Shown here piece by piece: positions 6,755 to 12,316 of a DNA stretch of 20,606 bases. The stretch is from Candidatus Omnitrophota bacterium. Its GTDB lineage: Bacteria; Hinthialibacterota; Hinthialibacteria; Hinthialibacterales; JAKPRU01. Both the position numbers and the translations under genes were made by a program. Location of the stretch: NCBI GenBank assembly GCA_029570205.1, contig JAKQSI010000031.1:1-20606 (forward strand). Reading direction: 5' to 3'. The notes beneath the pieces are model-generated. The model had not been told where the DNA came from and did no database searches. It saw only the letters and a program-made list of their open reading frames with translations. Numbering within the stretch: position 1 is the stretch's first letter; each line of letters starts with the position of its first letter.

Positions 6755-8662
6755 TCAACGTGCCCGGCCCTCCCCGCGAACCACCCGCGTAAGCAATTGC
6801 GCGAGAGTCTTCGCACGGTTGGAGTATGTGTGATATTCAATAACCCTTTGTCGGGCGCGCTCAATAATCGGATGTCGTGCCTCCGGGTTCTCCAGAAAAT
6901 AGGAAACGACACATCTCAATTCCGTCGGATTCCGGTACAGGAAAATCTCGATCTCTTTTTCCTGCAATCGATCCAGGTCATCCGAAAAACCGGGGACAAA
7001 AAAATCGTCCACTCGCGGCAGCCAGTCCGACAGAAGAAATCCTCCGCTTGCCGGAACGTCGAAATCCCGAACATTCAGGCAGGTGTAAGTCTGCAAGCTG
7101 TGGATATTGAGCGTAATGATCGCGTTTCGGTACACGTGTGCCAGTTTTCCAAAGGGAAGTGTTCCACGGAACCGCTCCTTGTTGGGTCCGTCGGGCAGAC
7201 GCTCCAGCCAGGCCGTATTCCCGTAAATCACGAGGCCCAAGTCCTCCAGGTGACGGACGATTTCCAGGCGGTGACGAGTATTGGCCTCCCACAGAATCCG
7301 TTGCCGCATCTCGTCCAGAATATCCTCGCCGGGGGATATTCCGGGAAACGGTCTCTGGGACATGATTGCCGCTAGAGAAACACGCGGGTTGGCGAGTTTC
7401 TCGGAGACAATTCGCTCGCAGTAGTCCCGGTGCCCCGGAGAAAGCGCCTCCAGAAAACTTGATTTCGCCCGGACCTGGCCGACAAACACAATGTCGGAAG
7501 CGAGGCGTTTGCTGCGTTTCCCCGGTCGCGTAATCGTCGCGGCTCCCGGGAGGAAACCGGTCCGTCCCGCCGCCCCGTAATCCTCCAACTGACCAATCCA
7601 GCCGAGATCGGCCGCCAGATATAATTCCTCCGCGCGGACTCCATGCCGCAAGTAAAGGTGTCGGCAATAGAAAGGATCATCGGTGTGCCAGATCACCTTG
7701 GGAATCCGAATGGCGGCGGACAGTTCGGGACCGAGGGCAAATTCGAATGACGGAGCCACATTGCAAAAGAAAAGCACATCGGGACGCGCCCGAACCAACT
7801 CCCAGATTCGGTAATAGGGCGGATAGAAATTCCCGTCCCGTAAATGCGTATATCTTACCGTCCAGCCGAATCGACGCAGCCGATAAAAGAGCGACCGCAG
7901 CAGAACGAGCTGGATCAGACTGTAGGGCGCAATTCCACGACTGTCTTGAAAAGCCCAGATTACCTTGCCCGGACGGCGCGCCGGCGAATGTGTCTCGGCA
8001 ATCCATTCGTCCATCCCCTGTTTGAGCCGGGGCTGCAACCGGGTGATCGCCTGCTGAACGGCCCCGCAAACCGGACCAAGAACGGTCTGCTCCCAGCCCC
8101 CGACCGGATCTATCGCCGCACGGATAACCGGCAGCGCAGCCGCCGCCAGGTGGCGCCGTTCCATGATCTCAAACAGCTGCTCCTCCCAGGTCGGTCCCAC
8201 AGCAAGAAACACCTGCCCGGAAGACAGCAATCCCCGAAGATCCCGAGCCGACATCGCAGCAAGAAGAAACTCCCCTTCCGGTTCAATAATGAATAGCCCC
8301 TTGTTCCGACCCAGGATGCGCCGATAAATGCCTGATGCCGTTCCTCCCAGTCCGATCCCCACCAGATAAATCAGGTCGGCCTTTTCGCAGGCTTCCTCGG
8401 CAGACTGAACAGGAGCGTCCGGGCTGATGTCTTCTCTCCATAGCGACCACCCATCCCCACAATGGAAACGAACCGCGCAAATCCCCCGGCGACCACGCTG
8501 AAAACCGTATACTCGCTCCTCGTTTTTCATCGCACAGTCCTGAACAGAAACTAAATCCGGGTGATACCGACGCAAAAAACGCAAATTCGGCGGATAGAAG
8601 CCGCTTCGAATTTCATGCCCGGCAATCCAGACAAGATTCTCTTCACCCGTTGACATCGTCAT
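6755..8662 (-). CDS. Large CgeB-type glycosyltransferase
   Basis: A 635-residue cytoplasmic protein with no membrane segments. Residues ~90-200 (DLIYLVGIGLGGTASGIYRRIL, then FIIEPEGEFLLAAMSARDL) resemble the N-terminal part of Maf/DUF115-type motility glycosylation factors. Residues ~240-630 look like a CgeB/GT4-like two-lobed glycosyltransferase (DUF3880 plus Glyco_trans_1_2), ending with NVRDFDVPASGGFLLSDWLP and a helical tail. That C-terminal signature matches enzymes that build surface or flagellar glycans; donor and acceptor cannot be read. Three in-frame ATGs exist (8671, 8662, 8656). GGAGGG (8672-8677) touches the first but is 9 bases from the second, so 8662 is preferred. The SD and start codons lie inside a dispersed repeat copy (8658-8705). 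It is 118 bp upstream of the LEA2 gene on the same strand. Confidence 0.8.
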   Translation of the reverse strand: MTMSTGEENLVWIAGHEIRSGFYPPNLRFLRRYHPDLVSVQDCAMKNEERVYGFQRGRRGICAVRFHCGDGWSLWREDISPDAPVQSAEEACEKADLIYLVGIGLGGTASGIYRRILGRNKGLFIIEPEGEFLLAAMSARDLRGLLSSGQVFLAVGPTWEEQLFEIMERRHLAAAALPVIRAAIDPVGGWEQTVLGPVCGAVQQAITRLQPRLKQGMDEWIAETHSPARRPGKVIWAFQDSRGIAPYSLIQLVLLRSLFYRLRRFGWTVRYTHLRDGNFYPPYYRIWELVRARPDVLFFCNVAPSFEFALGPELSAAIRIPKVIWHTDDPFYCRHLYLRHGVRAEELYLAADLGWIGQLEDYGAAGRTGFLPGAATITRPGKRSKRLASDIVFVGQVRAKSSFLEALSPGHRDYCERIVSEKLANPRVSLAAIMSQRPFPGISPGEDILDEMRQRILWEANTRHRLEIVRHLEDLGLVIYGNTAWLERLPDGPNKERFRGTLPFGKLAHVYRNAIITLNIHSLQTYTCLNVRDFDVPASGGFLLSDWLPRVDDFFVPGFSDDLDRLQEKEIEIFLYRNPTELRCVVSYFLENPEARHPIIERARQRVIEYHTYSNRAKTLAQLLTRVVRGEGRAR

Positions 8663-8705
8663 TCCGAGCATCCCTCCGGCCGAGCCGGTGATTTGGCTAA
8701 GAAAG
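8658..8705. repeat. Repeat copy A (48 bp), overlapping the glycosyltransferase start
   Basis: This copy begins GTCATTCCGAG and ends GATTTGGCTAAGAAAG. It aligns without gaps to copy B at 8735-8782, sharing about three quarters of positions (e.g. CTCCGGC, GCCGGTGATT, AAGAAAG). It resembles the widespread intergenic GTCATTGCGAGG...GCAATCTC repeat family seen in many bacteria. Confidence 0.7.
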
Positions 8706-8734
8706 GGTCGCTTCCCCTGAGCCGTCCCCTTTCA

Positions 8735-8782
8735 GTCATCGCGAGCCTCGCTCCGGCGGGGCCGGTGATTGGGAAAAGAAAG
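8735..8782. repeat. Repeat copy B (48 bp)
   Basis: The second copy starts GTCATCGCGAG, exactly 77 bp after copy A, and ends GGGAAAAGAAAG. The 29 bp that follow each 48-bp core are less alike (about 11 of 29 positions match), so the unit looks like a decayed 77-bp tandem repeat. Confidence 0.7.
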
Positions 8783-8811
8783 CACGGTCTCGCGGCGGCG
8801 GCGCCCAATCC

Positions 8812-8864
8812 GTCATCGCGAGGAGCAGCCCGGAGTCTGCGAAGGGCTGCGACGTGGCGATCTC
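8812..8864. repeat. Repeat copy C, canonical-looking form
   Basis: The third copy starts GTCATCGCGAGGAGCAGCCC, again 77 bp after the start of copy B, and ends TGCGACGTGGCGATCTC. The arms GTCATCGCGAGG and CGTGGCGATCTC have the form of the common bacterial intergenic repeat GTCATTGCGAGG...GCAATCTC. It has diverged from A and B after the first 11 bases. Confidence 0.6.
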
Positions 8865-8875
8865 AGATAAGCAGA

Positions 8876-8907
8876 GTGGGCTTAAGCCCGTCTGCGGGCT
8901 GGCCCAC
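8876..8907. repeat. Long near-perfect hairpin
   Basis: GTGGGC (8876-8881) pairs with GCCCAC (8902-8907), and AGCCCG (8885-8890) pairs with CGGGCT (8895-8900) around a TCTG loop. The stem is 12 bp with a 3-base and a 1-base bulge. There is no T-tract, so a REP-like repeat or RNA structure is more likely than a terminator. Confidence 0.6.
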
Positions 8908-8938
8908 CACGCTACCGATATATGGCTCCCTGATAGGT

Positions 8939-8988
8939 GCGAACTTTTCCGCGCACTTCCGCCGCGAACTTTTCCGCGCAGCTCCGCC
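8939..8988. repeat. 25-bp direct repeat, two tandem copies
   Basis: GCGAACTTTTCCGCGCA opens both units (8939-8963 and 8964-8988). The units match at 23 of 25 positions and abut exactly. They close the repeat island that fills most of the 540-bp gene-free stretch before the sigma factor. Confidence 0.8.
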
Positions 8989-9202
8989 GCACACAGGACT
9001 CCGGGACTGCCCAATTCCTTCAAATCCGGCAATATCTTCTTTTCCGTATATATGCAATCATACAACATAATATATTGATAATACAGAACTTGGTCTCTAA
9101 TAAATGCCTCGAATTCATGCCGATCAGTCGGCCGATCTCAGCTTGGCACATCGGTTGCACTGGAACAAGGGCAAGGTTACATGTCCCGAAAGGTTCTCAA
9201 CG
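8989..9202. promoter_or_regulatory. AT-rich leader of the sigma factor gene
   Basis: Between the tandem repeat and the sigma factor ATG the composition drops sharply around 9030-9100. It contains -10-like sequences CATAAT (9066-9071) and TGATAATAC (9076-9084), without a clear -35. I infer that the sigma gene promoter lies here. The open frame runs back to 9104, but nothing in the extra 33 codons resembles sigma region 1. Confidence 0.35.
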
Positions 9203-10036
9203 ATGAAACTGGCCGATACCGAACTCAGCATTGCGCCCTCTCTGTTGCAGAGCGATGACACCCCTCTCACCGTTGAGGAAGAGCGTCGCCTGATTCAACA
9301 ATTTCGTAAGGGAGACGAAGAAGCCCGTCGGAGATTGATCGAATCAAATCTTCGCTTTGTGATTAAAATGGCCGCCCAGCATAAAGGCTACGGCGTTTCT
9401 CTGGAGGATCTTATCCAGGAAGGAAATCTGGGACTGATCGAAGCCCTGGAAAAATTCGACCCTTCCAAGGGTTGCCGCTTAATCACCTATGCCTCCTGGT
9501 GGATTCGATTATACATCCGGCGAACGATCGAGCAGCGCTCACGCACCGTGAATTTCCCGATCAACAAAGTGGAGATTCTCCGTAAAATTCGAGCGTATGA
9601 GACCACGTTTGAATTGGAACAGGGACGCAAACCTGCGATTGAAGAGATTGCGGATTACCTGTGTGTCCCCGAAAAACGAATTCACGATGTGTTGCGTCTC
9701 ACGCCGACATTCTGCTCGCTTTGTGGTCAGGATGGGGAAAAAGGAGGATTGGATCGAATCCTCTCGGATGAAGATTCGACCAGCGCGGAAGAGCGGGTTT
9801 GCTTTGACGAGATGCAAAGCCGACTGAAACGAGCCATGCAGGTACTCAATCGCCGGGAAAAAGCGGTCCTCGCATGGCGGTTCGGCTTGTTGCAGGATGG
9901 CGAGCGATTCAGCCTTCGCCAGGTGGGACAGAAACTTAACCTTTCGGCGGAAGGCGTTCGACGGATCGAGGAACAGGCCCTGGAAAAATTGCGCCGACCG
10001 CGTGTACGAATGCACATCGAGGGGCTTCTGGCATAA
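9203..10036 (+). CDS. Sigma-70 family RNA polymerase sigma factor (RpoD/RpoS-like, no region 1.1)
   Basis: A 277-residue group 2/3 sigma factor. Region 1.2 (LTVEEERRLIQQFRKGD, ~22-38), region 2.1-2.2 (ESNLRFVIKMAAQHKG... SLEDLIQEGNLGLIEALEKFDP), region 2.3-2.4 (ITYASWWIRLYIRRTIEQRS, ~94-113), region 3 (KPAIEEIADYLCVPEKRI), and region 4 (LNRREKAVLAWRFGLLQDGE... LSAEGVRRIEEQALEKLRRP, ~215-266). The -10-melting WW pair is present. Compared with E. coli RpoD, the -12 contacts Q437 and T440 are Leu and Arg, and -35 contacts R584, R586 and Q589 are Ala, Gly and Arg. It therefore probably reads an altered promoter. Start ATG 9203 is chosen for AAAGG ~10 bases upstream and because region 1.2 follows. 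No anti-sigma gene of a known family is adjacent, though the next small genes are unknown. Confidence 0.93.
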   Translation: MKLADTELSIAPSLLQSDDTPLTVEEERRLIQQFRKGDEEARRRLIESNLRFVIKMAAQHKGYGVSLEDLIQEGNLGLIEALEKFDPSKGCRLITYASWWIRLYIRRTIEQRSRTVNFPINKVEILRKIRAYETTFELEQGRKPAIEEIADYLCVPEKRIHDVLRLTPTFCSLCGQDGEKGGLDRILSDEDSTSAEERVCFDEMQSRLKRAMQVLNRREKAVLAWRFGLLQDGERFSLRQVGQKLNLSAEGVRRIEEQALEKLRRPRVRMHIEGLLA

Positions 10037-10037
10037 C

Positions 10038-10066
10038 TTGGCCCGTCGATCATCGTTTGTTACAAT
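10038..10066 (+). promoter_or_regulatory. Extended -10 promoter after the sigma gene
   Basis: TTGGCC (10038-10043), 17 bases, then TACAAT (10061-10066) preceded by TGt, making an extended -10. It starts one base after the sigma factor stop and points into the small ORF at 10084, whose SD AAGGA begins ~8 bases after the -10. Confidence 0.5.
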
Positions 10067-10083
10067 AACGAGAAGGATTCGAA

Positions 10084-10242
10084 ATGCGTATTCTTCTTCA
10101 GATATTCCGCGTTCTCACCGGCCGCCGTCCACCCGCGGCGGAGTGCAAACGATTGCCGATTCTGCACTCAACCGACCTGCGATTCACACTGCCTTCTCCA
10201 TTATCTTCCAAGACCCGAATCCCCTTGCGCCGACTTTCTTAA
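10084..10242 (+). CDS. Possible small ORF, 52 residues, unknown function
   Basis: Within the 323-bp gap between the sigma gene and the zinc-ribbon gene, ATG 10084 opens a 52-codon frame ending TAA at 10240. It has AAGGA 6 bases upstream and a good promoter just before. The predicted peptide is basic and Pro/Arg/Leu-rich (MRILLQIFRVLTGRRPPAAE at the start), with no recognised domain. A 6-bp hairpin, CCGCCG (10122-10127) with CGGCGG (10136-10141), lies inside it. The start-site context is good, but the peptide looks like non-selected sequence, so it may instead be a leader RNA. I see nothing else in this gap except the second promoter at 10285. Confidence 0.3.
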   Translation: MRILLQIFRVLTGRRPPAAECKRLPILHSTDLRFTLPSPLSSKTRIPLRRLS

Positions 10243-10284
10243 TAAACCTCCGACTCCCGTTTTTTCAGGGATTGATATTCCATC

Positions 10285-10313
10285 GCGACAGATCATTCTG
10301 GATTTGATAAAAT
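10285..10313 (+). promoter_or_regulatory. Promoter for the zinc-ribbon gene
   Basis: GCGACA (10285-10290), exactly 17 bases, then TAAAAT (10308-10313) preceded by TGa, an extended -10. The predicted RNA starts ~40 bases before the ATG at 10360. Confidence 0.5.
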
Positions 10314-10359
10314 TGTAAGGAATCGAACACGATCTTCGCGGAATCGAAGAGAGCTCTCG

Positions 10360-10824
10360 ATGCCTACGAAAAAATGCTTCGTTTGTGGAGTCAGCCATCA
10401 GATCGATGAACTGGATCTGACTTGCGAGAGATGTCACGAGAAGGAGCTCGACATCCTGCTCCTCGTGTATGGATTCATTCATTGCTTCGGCTCGGATTTC
10501 TGCCCCACAGCGACGATCACACGGGATTTGGATTGTCCCGGAAAAGTCAAACCCTCTCCCGAATTCCTTCGGAATTGGATCCGCAAAGGGTGGCTGGAAG
10601 CCAACCAGATGAACAGCGTTCGGGTCCCGCCGCCGATCCTGGAAGATTTGAAGAAATCCGGATTCAGCCCCTCTCCAGGATTGATGGATACATTGAAGAA
10701 ACAAAAAGAGGAATCCCGGAAGAAACCGGAGTCGCCTTTCTCAAATGCGCAAATGCGGCAGGGACACTTGGAAGATTCCTTAACCAAGCGCATGGCAACA
10801 ATCGACCGTCACACGCGCGGCTGA
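10360..10824 (+). CDS. Small zinc-ribbon protein, possible DNA-binding
   Basis: A 154-residue soluble protein. It opens with a four-Cys zinc ribbon: KKCFVCG (C6, C9) and LTCERCHEKE (C22, C25). A helical segment (KELDILLLVYGFIHCFG) and SPEFLRNWIRKGWLEA follow; the latter looks like a helix-turn or winged-helix element, reminiscent of the arrangement in the YvyF/TIGR03826 flagellar-operon proteins. The last ~50 residues are charged and probably disordered (KKQKEESRKKPESPFS). I do not recognise a named family. By position (second annotated gene after the sigma factor, own extended -10 promoter) a regulatory role is plausible but inferred. The SD is a modest AGAG ~8 bases before the ATG. Confidence 0.65.
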   Translation: MPTKKCFVCGVSHQIDELDLTCERCHEKELDILLLVYGFIHCFGSDFCPTATITRDLDCPGKVKPSPEFLRNWIRKGWLEANQMNSVRVPPPILEDLKKSGFSPSPGLMDTLKKQKEESRKKPESPFSNAQMRQGHLEDSLTKRMATIDRHTRG

Positions 10825-10872
10825 TTTCGCCGTTCTCCGAGCCTAGATCCGTGTCCGCTTGAAACGGAAGGA

Positions 10873-10902
10873 TTGCATAAATGTATATTGTTGTGCTACA
10901 TT
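10873..10902 (+). promoter_or_regulatory. Extended -10 promoter for the nuclease-like gene
   Basis: TTGCAT (10873-10878), 18 bases, then TACATT (10897-10902) preceded by TGc. Transcription would begin ~65 bases before the ATG at 10974. Confidence 0.5.
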
Positions 10903-10973
10903 CCATTTAAAATGGGTTGCTTGTGCGTATCCGGTATCCACCTTTCCTGTGTATAGTTTTGGAGGACAGGTTA

Positions 10974-11351
10974 ATGGTCTTGGATCTGAAAAAGCGAAGC
11001 ATGTTGAAAAACCTGGTCGGTGAACTGAAAAAGGAGGGTATCACGGTAACCCATGCCTACATGGAAGGATATGAAGCCCCGTATTCGATCGGACGTCGCC
11101 GGCCGGACATCATCGGAACCTATCCGAACGGCCAGGCGGTCGTGGGGATCGTGCGCTTGGGTGGAAACGATATCACCAGCGCCGGCGGGCGACAGGAAAT
11201 CAAGGATTTGGCAACACGTATTTCTCAAAAGACTCACAAAATAATTCCTCTTTATATCGGCATCCCCGCAAGTGCAACGCAGGACCTGATGCGTGTTCTC
11301 AAAGAAATCGGCCTGGACAAAAAAGACAATATCCGCATTCGTTCTTACTGA
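10974..11351 (+). CDS. Small protein resembling a PD-(D/E)XK nuclease fold with substituted active site
   Basis: A 125-residue basic protein. ATG 10974 is chosen because GGAGG lies 8 bases upstream; the open frame runs back to 10917. The core reads SIGRRRPDIIGTYPNGQAVVGIVRLG. This has the arrangement of PD-(D/E)XK endonucleases: PD at the end of a strand, ~10 residues, then a strand ending with the catalytic E-x-K. Here that position reads Ile-Val-Arg (GIVRLG) rather than the expected Glu-x-Lys (as in GEAKT of relatives). The rest (TSAGGRQEIKDLATRI, then KIIPLYIGIPASATQDLMRV) fits the helices and strands that follow in such proteins. If the alignment is right, the metal-binding Glu and the Lys are lost, so it may bind nucleic acid without cutting. 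Fold assignment is by pattern only. Confidence 0.6.
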   Translation: MVLDLKKRSMLKNLVGELKKEGITVTHAYMEGYEAPYSIGRRRPDIIGTYPNGQAVVGIVRLGGNDITSAGGRQEIKDLATRISQKTHKIIPLYIGIPASATQDLMRVLKEIGLDKKDNIRIRSY

Positions 11352-11427
11352 ATCTCCAACCCCGACATTTTCACAACGTCGATTCCCCACATTCTTTTTT
11401 CCGATCACCCCATCAGGGAGGTCAACC

Positions 11428-11447
11428 GTCAGGCAGAGACGCCTGAC
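11428..11447. repeat. Perfect 7-bp hairpin, probable dispersed repeat
   Basis: GTCAGGC (11428-11434) and GCCTGAC (11441-11447) pair perfectly around AGAGAC. The core GGCAGAGACGCCTG looks like a common intergenic repeat. No T-run follows, so it is not a standard terminator. It lies 76 bases after the nuclease-like gene and 74 before the LolA-like gene. Confidence 0.5.
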
Positions 11448-11521
11448 CTGCCAATGCGCAGGATGTTCCTTTGATCTTACTACCGGATATGGGACAGTAA
11501 TGAAAAAGGAAACATGCACCG

Positions 11522-12316
11522 ATGCCAAGAGTATTCATCCGCACAATGGTGATCACCGGCCTGTTTCTCGCGGTCTCCGTACAGGCCATCACGCCCGTTC
11601 AGGTTCTGGAGAAGGCTACTGAAGTCTGGAAAGATGTCCGTGATTATTCGGCAACGTTTCGGCAGGAAAATACGGACACGAAATCCAGGACGGTCTTCCT
11701 GGGTGAGATATCGTTCTGCCGTCTTCCGGGGCAGGCCGACCGGGCGTATCTTCGGCTGGACTATTATTCGGCAACACCCCGCGAGGAACCGGGACTGGCC
11801 ACGGTGTATCAACGGGGAGAACTGCAAGACCAGTATTTCTCGGATGGGGAGATACTTTGGCATTACGAGCCGTTGGAAAATCAGGTCACCATTGAGTCGA
11901 TTGACATGGCCGGAGCGTTCCCTGAGATTCTCCTGTTGGCCGGATTTCTGAAAGTGGATCCGGAGGAGTTCCGACAGACCCACACCTTGAAACCGGTCGA
12001 AATAGAAACCATCAGCGGACGGGTGGCCTATCGGCTTTCCATCGAACCGAAAGGCGAATCAAAAGATCTCGAACCATTGCGCAGTCTGTGGCTGGATCAA
12101 GAAACCATGCTTCCGGTTCGAGTGAGGACCGAGCAGGACCTGAGCAGGACCGACTCGGAGAATTGGAATCTGAACGTGTCGATTGAAATCTCCCGACACA
12201 AAATCAACCAGGGATTGACCCCCGGACAGATAATGATTCGGATCCCGTCAGATGCCGTGCGAATCGACAAACGGCCTCCCGGCGCGAGAGGAACGATAGT
12301 CAAAAATGTCGATTAA
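11522..12316 (+). CDS. LolA-like exported protein
   Basis: A 264-residue exported protein of the LolA/LolB-like fold (LolA-like or outer-membrane lipoprotein-sorting superfamily). The signal peptide MPRVFIRTMVITGLFLAVSVQA is followed by ITPVQVLEKATEVWKDVRDYSATFRQE, the typical first helix and strand; then antiparallel strands (FLGEISFCRL, YLRLDYYSAT, ILWHYEPLENQVTI). The Trp-His-Tyr strand is characteristic of LolA ('xxWxYxPxxxQV'). It is longer than classical LolA (~200) and has an extra C-terminal sheet (RSLWLDQETMLPVRVRTEQD, then TPGQIMIRIPSDAV), closer to the broader LolA-like families. It may carry lipids or lipoproteins across the periplasm. SD AAAGGAA is ~11 bases upstream. The stop overlaps that of the TPR gene. 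Confidence 0.82.
   Translation: MPRVFIRTMVITGLFLAVSVQAITPVQVLEKATEVWKDVRDYSATFRQENTDTKSRTVFLGEISFCRLPGQADRAYLRLDYYSATPREEPGLATVYQRGELQDQYFSDGEILWHYEPLENQVTIESIDMAGAFPEILLLAGFLKVDPEEFRQTHTLKPVEIETISGRVAYRLSIEPKGESKDLEPLRSLWLDQETMLPVRVRTEQDLSRTDSENWNLNVSIEISRHKINQGLTPGQIMIRIPSDAVRIDKRPPGARGTIVKNVD

Noticed and set aside
8658-8990. CRISPR array
   Set aside because: The repeats are 48 bp and diverged, only two or three copies exist, and there are no cas genes.
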